A DNA stretch of 64,000 nucleotides from positions 76,263,804-76,327,803 of the forward strand of contig OW386287.2 of the NCBI GenBank assembly GCA_936432065.2, in the 5' to 3' direction. This stretch comes from Rutpela maculata. Lineage: Eukaryota > Arthropoda > Insecta > Coleoptera > Cerambycidae. Position 1 is the first letter of the stretch. Every line of letters begins with the position of its first letter. Made by a program: the position numbers and the translations under genes. Positions 20,882 to 32,934 of the stretch are shown in pieces. The notes under the pieces were generated by a model that was given only the letters and a program-made list of their open reading frames with translations, ran no database searches and had not been told where the DNA came from.

Positions 20882-22252
20882 TATGCCACTTTTACGGAGA
20901 TTTTAACCATGCTTTTAATCCGTTATACCTAGGAAAATATGTGTTCCATGTGAATAATATTTTAGTCATCCATATAACATAGTTTTTTTCGTACGATGAA
21001 AATTTTTCATAATTTTTTATGTCAAATTTTCGGAGCTATTGGAAAAACCGTTACTTGATGCTTACTCTGTTAGTTAAAATCTCTTTGAAAAGTGAGATAT
21101 TTCTCTATATAACTTACAGATCTTCAAAATTGTTCATCGTAAGCTATTCAAATATCAGCGAGTGATTTGCAATAAAAATAATGAACACATAATATTTAAA
21201 AAAATGGCCTCTCCGTTTCTGAGATACTATCGGTTAAATTGAGGGTCCGCTGCATCGGTCAGCCCAGGCCCGACGAGAGAGGAGTGATAAAAGGGTAATT
21301 CCCCCAGGGCCCGGGCTCGTTTGAGGGGCCTGGTTTCCAAGTGGAAATTTGCAGTATAAATTTTCTCCTCGAACTTAATAAAGTTAAATCTAGTTCCGTT
21401 TTTATTATAAAATTACCGAATTTTCCTCCCCGGCCCGTATTTCCTCTCCGCGGCCCTGCGTCAGCCAGGATTTAATGAAGCGCGCACCACGCTCAAATTT
21501 ATTACACTTCTATAACCACCAAACAACGACTTTTGTTTTTCAAAATTTAATTCAGACCTTGTACCAGATATTTTATCTTGAGTACAATTTTATGTATGGC
21601 GATCGATTCATTATATTTCGCAACATACGTCAAGTCGAGTCAATGGTTAGAAACAAAGTTATGGGATGGAAAATCTAAAATATTGTATTTCCGAGGTATT
21701 TCGTAAAAAAGTGGAAAAGTGCGAATTTTTCCGATTTTGCAAGTCCGAACCGAATCACAACCTCCATAATCGAATTCGGCAGGTCATTTTACGTGAGAAT
21801 ATGACTCCAGATTTTGTATGTTCTCAAGTTGCATAGGCCACTTTTATTTCAAGGGCTGCTTCTCCGACTACAAGAGGCAGCGAGCGCCCCCGCGTTAAGG
21901 CCAGGCTATTGCCGTAACGGACACGCACTAATAATCTCTTGCACCATGTATGTGTTTCCGACCTCCCAACAGTAGAAGTATGTATATATATATGGTTTGC
22001 GCTACAACTTTTATTTAAACTGTTTTGTGATATCATTCCAAATAAAAGTGTTGTGCCTTAAAAAGCACAGAACTATCAAACTAAAGCGAAAATTTTGCCT
22101 ATTTTAGCAAATTCTCGTGAAAGAAAAATACTATATAAATATATACTATATACTATATAAATATTACAGAAAAATTTTATAATAGCTTTTTTAGAGAATG
22201 GATATTAAGAAATAAAAAATTAAGAGCGATAACTAAAAGGCTTGAAAAATGG
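20882..22252. other. Unassigned sequence with short GC-rich patches
   Basis: Patches at 21255-21310 (GCCCAGGCCCGACGAG; GGGCCCGGGC) and 21425-21470 stand out against the AT-rich background. A 67-codon frame at 21475 is not recognised. I see nothing firm. Confidence 0.3.
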
Positions 22253-22400
22253 ATGTTCAAAGCGGGGTGGGGGAGAAAGCGCAAGGGGGAGAGGTGGGGA
22301 GTATTGAGGAAATACTGCTCTAATTGGGTCCTAACAACTGGCAAAAATTCAGCTTGTCTCTAATTTATTCCGACAAAAAATCTTCGTTGCCTGGGCTATA
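22253..22400. repeat. Inverted copy of the repeat at 2382-2520
   Basis: It reads CTTGTCTCTAATTTATTCCG and CCTGGGCTATA on this strand. It ends in CTGGGCTA, the reverse of the TAGCCCAG end at 2382. Confidence 0.6.
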
Positions 22401-22916
22401 AGCTTAATAGTACTACCAACAGTTGGTCTCCAATCTTAAAATGAATGGATTAATCTTATTATAATGATGATCATTCAGGTATACCTGGGGTATAGTTTCT
22501 TTTTATTTAATTGAGTCAGTTATTCAATAAATTTTTAAAACAATGAAAGTGAAGAAGGAAAGCAGTTGCTAATAGTTAATAATTTTAAGTTTTATGTTGT
22601 AAAAAGTTTGAAAGATGGCAATGTGCATTGGAAATATGTCAGTAAAAAACAGGTGCTAGTTGACAATTATATAGGTGAAGATTCCGTTTTTTCACCATAT
22701 ATTTGGGTTTCTTTAACATCCTCGTTGTATCGAACCACTAATGTATGCATTTTTTATTAACCCTAACCCTGTATATGTAACAATAATTAATTTAGAACAT
22801 CAACTACTGAAAGTGTCAGGTCCATTTATAGCCCAGTCGATGAAGGTATTTACCTACAAAAATTTGCAAATTGAATAATTTTTTTTAACGAGTTGGTGTG
22901 AAAGTGAAAAGAATTA

Positions 22917-24321
22917 GTCCAATAATTATAAAAACTTCCATCACAAAAGATGTTATCTCAGATTTTCCTTCAGTAACTGTTAGTGGAGGGGTTATACATC
23001 ACAAAACCACAAAAATCCGTTCTGGGGATGCTGCGCAACCCCCCCCCCCCAAAAAAAAACCATCCCTTCGGTGAAAAAAGCCTTATTTTACTGAACTCGT
23101 TAACCGTTGAAGATATAAAAAAATTGTTTATCATAAAAAAGTAAGCTTGACTAGTCTCCTAAAAAAAGTCCTATTGTAATTTTGTTGTATATGCCATGGT
23201 TTTCGAGAAAATCGATATTGAAAAAAATTCCAAAATTTCCAATATATAATATAGTTATCTCTTAGTTTTTTGGGACTGTAACTATTCACAGGCCCATAAA
23301 AAATAACTGACTTTAATATAAGTTATAAATGCATTATCTTTTGGTTCAAGGTAGTACTTCAATGCAGAAAAAGTTAGGAATAAAAATATTCACATTTACA
23401 AATTTACCAGCATGTTGAAGTTAGCCAAATTTTGGCCAATTTTATATTGCTTCTTAAAAATAAAAAAAAAGACCCAAACATCTTGAAATTTTAGCTCAAA
23501 GAATTATTCAATAAAATGGAGGAAATTGAAAAGAGAGGAAAAACAGCCAAACGTTGGATTACCTATATGAAAATGGTTATATTGGCAAAATCAAAATAAA
23601 AAATAAAAAATTGGCCAACATTTGGCTAACTTCAACATGCTGGTAAATTTGTAAATGTGAATATTTTTATTCCTAACTTTTTCTGCATTGAAGTACTACC
23701 TTGAACTAAAATATAATGCATTTATAATTTATATTAAAGTCAGTTATTTTTTATGGGCCTGTGAATGGTTAGAGACGCAAAAAATTAAGAGATAACTATA
23801 TTATATTGTTATTTTTATATACTAATAAATATCAATAGCCATCAAAAATGGCAACACAAGAGAGTATTTTATATCCCCTTTAAAACCCATTTTGATTTTT
23901 CTTCCTAGCTTGTATGGTTTTCGAGCAATTCAATTTTTTCTATAGGCCGCGCGCAATAAATTTCAAATAAACGAAAGTTCGCGCGCATTAAAAATACAAA
24001 TTTTGGAATTTTTTTCAATATCGATTTTCTCGAAAACCATGGCATATACAGCAAAATTACAATAGGACTTTTTTTAGGAAATTAGCCATGCTTTCTTTTT
24101 ATGGTGAACAATTTTTTTATATCTTCAACGCTAACGAGTTATCAGTAAAATTAGTTTTTTTTCACCGAATGGGTGGCTTTTTGGGGGGATTGCGCAGCAC
24201 CCCCAGAACGGATTTTTGTGGTTTTGTGATGTATAACCCCTCCACTAACAGTTACTGAAGGAAAATCTCAGATAACATTTTTTGCGAGCTTCTGGTGTAT
24301 TTTTTACTTTACCGACTGGAC
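22917..24321. mobile_element. Inner foldback element, TIR TTAGTCCA
   Basis: Arms of roughly 480 bp (about 22960-23455 and 23600-24285) pair along their length. Shared blocks include TGGAGGGGTTATACATCACA, CGAGAAAATCGATATTGAAA and AACTTCAACATGCTGG. The right arm has an extra block of about 185 bp (about 23815-24000) with GCGCGCAATAAATTTC. TA flanks GTCC...GGAC. The other arm of the host element reads straight through this site, so this is a later insertion. Confidence 0.8.
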
Positions 24322-24559
24322 TAAATAATATCCTGAAAAGTTTACATTCCGCTCGGATGCAGAACGTAGAAAAAAGTGAGAAAAAAATTTTCTTTCATCC
24401 ATTTTCTCAAAATTTTCAAATTAAGTCAGGGTAGAAAAGAAACAAAAAATACAGACCACGTGTTTCTGAACAAAAAAGGTCCTAATAAAATTTGTCGCTA
24501 AAGCCACGGCATTCCTGGAAAAAAATAGTGAAGTAACTTTGTCACTCTGTGCGGCCAAG

Positions 24560-26260
24560 CGCACGGTTAAATGCATACTACGGAATCACTAAAAATTCTT
24601 AGCAGTTCTAACGAGTAAAATAAAGCTTTTCTCTCTTTCTGATTACACATTTTTAACATTTTTCTTAGTATGCATTGAGATATCGGGTCTCTGCATCATG
24701 TAACCAACATAACCTTAAATTTTAAGTTTTTCAAGTTTATTCTCATTTTTAATGTTTGTATACGCATTTTTAGCTTGGAGCCGGTATTGGCTCTAAGCAA
24801 ATATTTAAAAATTCGCGTAAATAATTTTTCAAAATTGTTGATTAATAGAAATAGACTGCTAATTACAGATTCGATTTACAACCTACAAAAAGAGTCCTAT
24901 TTTATTGGGACAAAGTATTTAGAACTTCATAAATAGTACACTGAACTAGATTTTAGTTGAAAATACGGGAACCAGGCAGAAATTTTAATAATAGTTGCGT
25001 AATAGTAATACTCTTATATCTTAATAAACACATATTTTTGAGGTTAGTTGTGACATCACGCGCGGGTGCCCTTACTGCCGTCATAAGGTGAAAAGCCGCA
25101 TCTAGATATTTGTCATAAATGAGATTCTAATGATATATGAGCACCCAAGAGTTCTGCAGTTAAAAATATTATTAAAAAATTATAAAGTACAAAAACATAA
25201 GTGGATAAAAAGATGATTTTCTTAATTAATATTTACTAGTTGGGAAAAAAACAAACGCCTTTGTTACTTTCCTCGCCAACCGACAATTTACAGATGGGCT
25301 ATTCTCCTTATAACTTATGACGGCAGTAGATGTGAAGTATACGCGTCTTGCAGGCAACGCAGCAGCTACGAAACCATTTTATCTTTGTCGTACGCATTCT
25401 TTATTTCTTTTCAGTTATCGTGACGTCACACGAGCAGTGTCTTACGTTTGAAAAAAAATTAAACAGGTAAATAAATTCATACCTGCTCGAAAACGATGGG
25501 TAAAAAAAAATTTCAGAAGCAAATGTTCAATATATTGAATGATGAACAGAATGGTGTAAAAAAAAATCGTTTCACCGTTCAAAGTGGTTTTAATTGAAAA
25601 TAAAAAAATCAAAATTTTTATAACTTTTTTATTAACAATTTAAAAAAAAATCCATTTCTCTGAAACGAATGTTTATATTTTTCTGAGTAAATAGAAAAAA
25701 AAATTTTTTAATTCATTAACTTTTCAGCACGCTATGATTTTTTAAAGTTGTACATATCATCCCTTAATTTCTAACCAGCCTAACTCCGTTAATTTTAGTA
25801 ATACCAAAAATAGTCTAGAGATCATTTTTATATAAAATTTCATGCTTTACAATTTTTGTTTGAAACTTTTTTTACTAGCTTTTACGCATTTTGAGTAATT
25901 TTGAAAAAACACTTTATTTTATTTTTTTTCACCCCTTCCCGGGGGTTCAGAAAAAAATTCTTTCATTAATCGTGTTCTAATACATCAAAGTAACTTATAT
26001 CAAAAATTCAAGTATTTACCTCAAAATTTTGATTTGTCGACTTATTTAATTGGACTAAATAGGAAGATAAATAGTGAGTCTGGAGGGAAAATATATAATT
26101 ATGAACGCATACACAGACACCACACATAGCCGCTGAATCGCTCGCATGAATTTTTACGTGCCTTTACTGTATTGTAATTATTACAGGTCCACATTTCAGC
26201 TATATCCAATGGATTCCTTATACATTTGTTAATGAATTAGAAAAACTTTAGCACAATTAA
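24560..26260. repeat. Interior of the outer foldback, dispersed pieces
   Basis: The stretch 24670-25050 (AACATAACCTTAAATTTTAA; AGGACTCTTTTTGTAGG on the other strand) recurs inverted at 43528-43880. A small TIR pair, ACTGCCGTCATAA at 25074 and TTATGACGGCAGT at 25317, bounds about 260 bp. TTGGACTAAATAGG at 26053 is an isolated TAGTCCA-type end. No gene is seen. Confidence 0.55.
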
Positions 26261-26626
26261 CTAAATCTTGTTTTTCAAACAATTTAAAAACTGTTGTTTT
26301 ACCCCTCCTGAAAATTGCTGATGTCGTACGCAGCCAGTTATTGCGTGTAAAAATAGTATGCGATTTTGGCATTTTGAAAAAGCAGATAATCTTTTGGATG
26401 AATATATTTTCGATCGCTGTTGAGCCTTCCCAGGTTTTAAAAAATAAATATTTTTTTCGGTTGGAGTTCGAGCAGTAAGTAATGCCATCTTCACATCTTC
26501 ATATTCCCAGAATCGTACAATTTGTACGTATAAGTTACACAGACTAATATTTTTACTTGTATTACGGATCCAGTGATGTATATAGGCGGCGTACTCGTGC
26601 ATATATGGAGAACACAACTTTTTCAA
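26261..26626 (-). pseudogene. Fragment of a transposon-type protein with HAITGC motif
   Basis: A 121-codon frame. Its central part, PTEKNIYFLKPGKAQQ then KIYSS and ILFLHAITGC, resembles the segment FLKPG...IYS...FLHAxTGCDTTSA of a widespread, uncharacterised animal repeat-borne protein family. The residues after TGC are diverged and no DT follows, so the copy is decayed. It lies inside a long-TIR foldback, as does the related pseudogene at 50775. Function unknown. Confidence 0.5.
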
Positions 26627-26630
26627 CTTT

Positions 26631-27244
26631 TTGAATCGCTATAACTCAGAAATGATGATTCTTAGGAAAAAAAGTGTAAGAATAATTTTTATAGATAATT
26701 TTTTTGCAGATGTGGGATCGATGAGGACTTTTCACATTTCATTTATAATGGTGTTCCCAACATTCGTACCAATTTATAGCTCTATGCAAATTATTGTAAG
26801 CTACCTCTATTTTTTGAGCTATATTGACTGGGTTATATATTTATCAAAAAAATCATCATGCAAGAAAATTAAAATGATTTGAGATGTACTTTTTTTTAAC
26901 CCTCGTTACTACAACTTAATAAACCATATTAGTCACGAAGTGTACATACTTTTTAACAGTTCTCAATAAATAAAGAATTTTTTTGAAGGGCTTTTATTTT
27001 TTCCTATAGTTTTTATTGCGACGATTGAGTTCGGGCGTGATAATGTATATAAGTATATTTTTCCCACCCATCCTTTGCTTGTATTGTTTAAAACAAAAAA
27101 GCATCAGAAAGCTAAAATTTCCATCTTTTAAATGAACCAACACTCGTATAGATTGAACAAATTCTAATTTAGTGACATGTTCAATCAACGGTGACATGTA
27201 ATTCAGTGCGTCGGTGTCACAGTCATGCGTATTCAAGCGCGCGC
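26631..27244. other. Interior of the outer foldback, no gene
   Basis: Short frames only (83 and 80 codons), with no recognisable content. Confidence 0.3.
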
Positions 27245-27884
27245 ACGCAAGTATCTCGCTCCGAGTTATAACTTTACACTTGACTACTTTTTTCCGGGAA
27301 AACTGTGGCTTTAGCGATAAATTTTGTTAGAGCATTTTTTGTTCATAAATCCGTGATCTATGCATCTGTATTTTTTATTTTTTTCTAGCTTGATTTAATT
27401 TCAAAATTTTTAAAAAATAGATGAATGAAATTTTTTTCACTTTTTTTTTTATTTTCTGCATCTGAGCGAAATGTAAATTTTCAGGATATTATTCTATACA
27501 TTTTCACGAACTCATTAAAAAAAAATTATTCGCTTTGCAAATTGTGGATAAATGCCTTCATCGACTGGGCTAACAGGAATGAACCCGTTTAGTGTCACGT
27601 CAGATTCTAGGCAACCAACAATACAAGTGTGTGTTGCTAAAGATTTTGAGCCTTATGTACTATACATTTAAGGGCGAAAAATATGGCTGTTGATCAGTGC
27701 CTATAATTTTATTAGGTTAAAACACATATTAATTTAATTGAGTAAATTATATGTAGAACGAATCTAACGTATCTTAGGTATATGGCCTATGAATTGAATT
27801 GTCTTAGATATATCATATAATTAAGTAATAACACAAAGTTGTTAACGGCAATTTTTGTCATCCTTAAGATGGGCGGTTTCGTGA

Positions 27885-28145
27885 ACGTAATTCGAAGATT
27901 TCTCCTGCATCCCTGAACCGATTGAAAAAATTTTTTGATATTCTTTTAGAGACAACTTTATAGAATGGTACTACGCTATTTAAAACTAAAAAAAGAAAAT
28001 TTTTTTTTACTTGTGCGAAAATCAAAAAAAAAAAAATTTGACTTTTCAATAGTCTGGTACCATTCTATAATGTTGTCTCAAAGACCTATCAAAAAATTGT
28101 TTGAATCGGTTCAGGGATGTAAGAGAAATTCTCGAACTACGAAAT
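27885..28145. repeat. Foldback MITE of about 260 bp
   Basis: Blocks ATCCCTGAACCGATT, GATATTCTTTTAGAGACAAC and ATAGAATGGTAC on the left are mirrored by GTACCATTCTATA, GTTGTCTCAAAGACCTATC and AATCGGTTCAGGGAT on the right. The centre is A-rich. Overlapping frames on both strands reflect the symmetry. Confidence 0.75.
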
Positions 28146-28810
28146 CATTTTCTTAAGCACGGCATCGGCACCCTTAATAGCAAGGTGCATAAGGGCGAAA
28201 ATAATAACTGTAAATTTCGTTATCCACTTGTATTGTCGATTGCCTAATATTTGACTTCACTACTAAAGGGTGACTTATGCGTAAAAAAGAGGATAATTTT
28301 TATTTTTAAAATAGAACAAATCAAATTTCAAATCTAGATGTAGCATTGCATTATAAGCAACTTCTTAAAATAACATTTTTTAATATTTTCAAAAATAAAG
28401 GTATTTTTTACTCCTGAGCCAATTTCAAGAAAAATAATTTTTCGATCCAAGCGCTAGGACTAACACAAATTTGTGCAGCCTCTTTTTCGTTTAAGAACAT
28501 GAACTAACTTTTATCAAAAATAGAATTTTTCAGAAAGTCAACAACAGAGCTTTCCATATGGTGCACTTTTTGGCGGACACTGTACTAGACGTAGCTTGAT
28601 GAAATTAATAAGGGACCACCGCCGAGCCATGTGAAGTCGGTTAAAAGGAGCACTCATTACATTTGTTGAGACGTTTAAGCCCTCATATATTTCTTATTTC
28701 GGACAAATTGCAAAGAAAGTGCCTAAACATGCTGTTTCTTGCGATGTAAAAAAAATGTGCGAAATTTCGCAGTTTGGACCTTAAATTCGTGTTTAGTGGT
28801 TCAAAATACA
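28146..28810. other. Unassigned sequence
   Basis: No gene or structured repeat recognised. Confidence 0.3.
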
Positions 28811-28813
28811 TTA

Positions 28814-29570
28814 GTCCAATCAATGAATGCCCAAAGGGGGGATTGAAGAGGACATGGAGGGGGGGGGAGATATTTTCTCTTCAGAAATGTGTTGAGGGTA
28901 GTTAGGAGGTAAACATACTAAAAGTCCCCGCCCCTAGCCCTGCCACTTCAGGAGAGGGGGCGGAGTGAGGTGGAAAGGTCCCTTTTTTCGATTCTTCACT
29001 TATAACTCGGAAAAGATGAGTCGTACGGAAAAAAGTATTCTGTGAAAAATTAAACATAATTAAATTTCCTACAAGAATGTCTATATTCACTCTGTGTCAT
29101 AGTTTTCGAGATATTGGCCAGCGAAAATTGATAATTAATAAATACATTAATTAGGTACCTGAAATTTTTCTATCAAACCGGTTTACCGTGGTCTGCTAAT
29201 AAATCACAGTCACAAAACAACCTTTATTTTACAACACTCGATGTATTTAATAACGTAATATTTTGTCTTTATATATGCAGTATGACTCACTTAAAATGAA
29301 GTATAACTTTTTTGTTTTGCTCCGATCTGAATCAATTTTACTCAAGTATAGAACAAATTAGGATATACTTATGACCAGAAAAACATTCTCCTGCTATAAA
29401 GGCGGTACCAAAATATGAGGGAAAAAAAATCTTCTGTAAAAATCATATTAGTGGGTTTTGACGAATTTCACGTATCCACCACAAATTGCGGAAACTGAAG
29501 ATCCCCTTTGCCAGATGAACTTATGTATGAGAATCCCCCATCAATAACCAAATCAAATTTTGGTGTATGT
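28814..29570. mobile_element. Left part of a foldback element split by the LTR retrotransposon
   Basis: It starts TTAGTCCAATCAATGAATGC and runs in parallel with 54114-55585 (shared GTCCCCGCCCCTAGCC, TTATAACTCGGAAA, GGTTTACCGTG). It lacks the roughly 670 bp block that interrupts the second copy at 54.68-55.36 kb. It ends at TTTTGGTGTATGT, where the LTR element begins. Confidence 0.75.
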
Positions 29571-32166
29571 TGTAACGCCTCCTAGCGGAGTTTGTTCCAA
29601 TGTATAGTACATCCAATAATATGGACCAAACTGTTTAGCCGTTTTCTGTAAATTGATGCGGAAAGTAGGACCTCTCGGTAGTCCGTTGAAAGGCCGACGC
29701 GGCGCTAAAATCATTCCTTGAGCGATGTGAATGAACGGGACGCGAGCTGAGGTCTTTTTCGTTCTCGCAGTGATAAAGCAAGTAACTAACGGCTTGCCTT
29801 TAAATTCGACATAAGTGTTCAAAATCTTTAGTGGAAATGGAATGGTTCTCAGATTGAATCTTATACACAGTATATATTTTATCAAGCATACTTATACGTA
29901 TTATATATTTTACAAAGTTGTATTTCACCACATTATGCTTTGCTCTTCTGAGTAATACTTTACTACTTACGAAACACTAAGTACTGCCTTGCTACTTTCA
30001 TACTATCCAGCTATGAATTATTAAGTTACGAAATCATTAAGTCAACCAAAATTACGAAGTTATAATGAACTAACAGTCACGATAATTTAAAAATTATATA
30101 GATCATATTAGCAGTACGTCATCGTCATAATTACCATGTATTAACTGAACTTCATCGTTGAATTGCTGAACCGCCATGTTGCTTTCACTACTATAGTCAA
30201 GACAGCCGAACTCGTTCAAAGATTGTATAATCTCGCTACTTGGAGGCAGTTACGACGTTCCATTAATAATTTATTGGGAACTACGTCATAAATGGTTTTG
30301 TTGTTTAAATGTCACATGGGTGGATCACGAGGAAATTTTCGTCTTTAAACGTAGGAGCCAAGAGTTTAATTGCAGCCATTTTCTCGGTACGGAACAGTGG
30401 AAGCCACGAGGTGTGTCCTTTTCAAGCGACCGACTCCAGTCAGAGGGATTTCTCCGAATGTCTGGCCTAATCGACTGTTCACAAAGTTAAGTTCATGTTA
30501 ATAATTTATATATTTCCAAATATCACCTCTCTAACAAACTGCGAGATTTGCCGGGTTTAATTATTGATTTAATTAAAATATTACGAGCTATATAATCACT
30601 GCGTTAACGTAAAAGCAAAATTTTAGAGTGCCCTATGCATCTGCTAATCTTATTGATGTTAAATTTTATGTAATTTAAGATACAGGGTGTTTATAATCAC
30701 GTTGTAGTGGATGTGTCCATTTAATTTACCGCGTGATTGAAGGTTTGTGTTAGACGTCGACACAAAGCCTACAAGGGGGTGGAATCAGTCGCCTTTTGCG
30801 TCCACTTCCCCTTTTTTTGTAACTTTTGGTTATTACCAATTTTCTTTGTGTAGATTTATTTTTGGTTACATTGTGTAATTTTGCCGTGTGGTTTATCTTG
30901 TATTGGTTATTACCAAATTTTATCTTGTATAAAGATGTTGTTGTTACATTTAGTAACATTGCCGTGTGGTTTACATTAGAGATTCTTTTGGTTATTACCA
31001 ATTTTACCGTGTGTATATATTTTTAATATATTTCATAATTCTGCCGAGTGGAATTTTTTTATAGTGAATAAATTAGTGTTATCACCTATATATTTTATTA
31101 GTTGTTACGTGTTAAGTCAGTGATAAATTTAGGATCAATCTATAATTGTTGCGTAATTAATCGCCAATTTATGATCATTATGTTGCTTATTATAGATTTC
31201 TGACTATTACGTAATTTTTATATTTTCGCCCGTTATTGCTAAAATTTTGGGTATCAAGCAACAGACTGTTTAAATTAAATTACCTACTAAATTGTTACTT
31301 TTATAGTAGTGTTTGTTTGCTCAGTATTTAGCTGCAGTATCTAAGTGCGGTATCGTTAATTTTTTTGTCAGTGACTATACAGCAAATAATTTTTTTATAA
31401 TATCGGTCATAACTTTGGTTAAGCTTTCTGCCTAGCTTAGGACAATTTTTATGTAAGAGATTTTTTTTGATTATATCTCAATCACATTTTATCACCACGA
31501 ATCCTAGGACAAATTGAGTCACATTTCTCCGTTATCGCGCACTCGTTATCATTTTGATCTCGTTTTTTGCTTGAACTACCTTACTAACTCCACTGTACAT
31601 ATTAGAATGCTAACTTGAATCTCTAACCCCATTTTAATTTCGATTATACATCGAACCTGCACAATTGTTTCTAAATCGATATTAAATCGATACTATCATT
31701 ACTCCTTGTTTTATTTGTGTTGTGTAGTGCTTTCTCTTATTTCCCGGCTTCACTAGCAAGCCTGGCGCCCATAAAGTTTTGAGTTTTTTTGCGTACCAAA
31801 ATTTTTTTTGCTCAAATATTAGTCAGTGCCTAACTCTAACTCACGCCCTTGCCTCCAACAACACTGACTAGCCTGGGCCTGGTCTGATTTGAGGCTGGCC
31901 TTGTTTACCTGGTAACACACGGTCACTCCAATTAGATCAGCTTTTGTCTGTTTTTTTATGTCCAAGTAGCTTGATTAAACTTTATTATTAGAGTCACGTG
32001 TATGCTATAATTTTTCTTATGTTGTAGCTGACTTATATTATGTACTAGAGTGTATCTTTCGAGCATTTTGATATTTTTGTGGAGTGTTTAGCTACGAGGA
32101 CATTTTACTTCATAATAGGAGCCATTTTTATAAAATGGCGCCTCAATGCTAGGGTGAAACGTTATA
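29571..32166 (+). repeat. 5' LTR, 2.6 kb
   Basis: Begins TGTAACGCCTCCTAGCGG and ends GGTGAAACGTTATA. It pairs along its whole length with 37665-40233. Differences include about 45 bp present here near 30113-30160 and absent from the other LTR, and a missing AATGGCATAT-type block near 30548. The length is unusually large for this class. Confidence 0.93.
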
Positions 32167-32168
32167 AA

Positions 32169-32186
32169 TGGCGCCCTAACGCGAGG
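32169..32186 (+). promoter_or_regulatory. Primer-binding site
   Basis: TGGCGCCCTAACGCGAGG starts two bases after the LTR. The first eight bases match the TGGCGCCC beginning of lysine-tRNA-type sites; the rest diverges, so the primer tRNA is not certain. Confidence 0.55.
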
Positions 32187-32356
32187 CGTGGTTAGGATTT
32201 AGTGTCTTTTGATTAAAGCAAAAAAAACTCAAAGGTTTTAAATCTTTCTTTTTCTATTTTTCAAAATTTTTGTGTTATTTTCAGTATACTTATCTCTTTT
32301 CATTACTTGTTACTAATTAGTGTTTTCCCTAGTGTAGATAAATATTTCACGGAATC

Positions 32357-32914
32357 ATGGAGCCAAACTACCTGTCAGTAGAAGAACTAAACTATGAGAT
32401 TTATATACGGAATAGAAAGTCGATCTAATAATGCACCAGAGGTCGATCTTATTGGATTAAATAATGTAAATAACAACAATTTACCTCCTGTAGTAACAGT
32501 TAATTCACCATTGACAATTTCCGAACCTAATATAGTAACTAGTGGCGAAAGTTTTTATTCAAGTGCCAATATTGTGTCACAAGGTACGGCAAATTCAAAT
32601 ATTTTAAATTCACCAACTGATGTAAATGTTACAGCCATCAGCTGTCAAAATAATTTAGCACACGGGGCCTATCAAACTTCTAGCTCTTTCAGGTTACCAG
32701 AAATAAACACCACTAGTGTGTACAATAATGTAACAATACCTAGTCACCGTAGTTTTCAAGGTGCAATCCCTAGAACAACTACGTTTTCACATTACCAAAA
32801 TTTTAATACCATTCTAGCTAATCATAATAGTCAAACGTTTCCAGAAATACCTCACCATTCCACCACTAAATTAAATCATATACAGTTTAGAGAGCCTATA
32901 GACAATTTAAAATA
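32357..32914 (+). pseudogene. Gag N-terminal region, frameshifted
   Basis: ATG at 32357 begins MEPNYLSVEELNYEIYIRNR, the usual LxxEELxYEL-type Gag start, and stops at about 32428. The overlapping frame from 32394 then stays open to 32914. A +1 break near 32420 links them. The second part is Asn/Ser/Thr-rich and low complexity. Confidence 0.65.
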
Positions 32915-32934
32915 ACATTAACCAACAGTCGTAT

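Larger units (their letters stand above)
22831..27570. mobile_element. Large foldback element, TIR TAGCCCAGTCGATGAAGG
   Basis: The left arm (22831-22916 plus 24322-24560) and the right arm (27245-27570) are inverted copies. Shared blocks include TTTGCAAA(T/G)(T/C)GAATAATTTTTTT, TCCTGAAAA(G/T)TTTACATT(C/T)CGCTC and GTGGCTTTAGCGA(C/T)AAATTTT. Both ends are flanked by TA. The left arm is split by a second foldback at 22917-24321. The interior holds a remnant of an HAxTGC-type protein on the minus strand (26626-26261) and a segment (24.67-25.05 kb) that recurs inverted at 43.53-43.88 kb. Confidence 0.75.

Noticed and set aside
23030..23060. C-run followed by A-run as a processed-transcript tail
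   Set aside because: It lies inside a foldback arm and the mirror arm shows the same position, so it is part of the element.
30750..31026. ORFs in both LTRs (83 and 66 codons)
   Set aside because: They occur identically in each LTR, lack protein-like composition and overlap in opposite strands.
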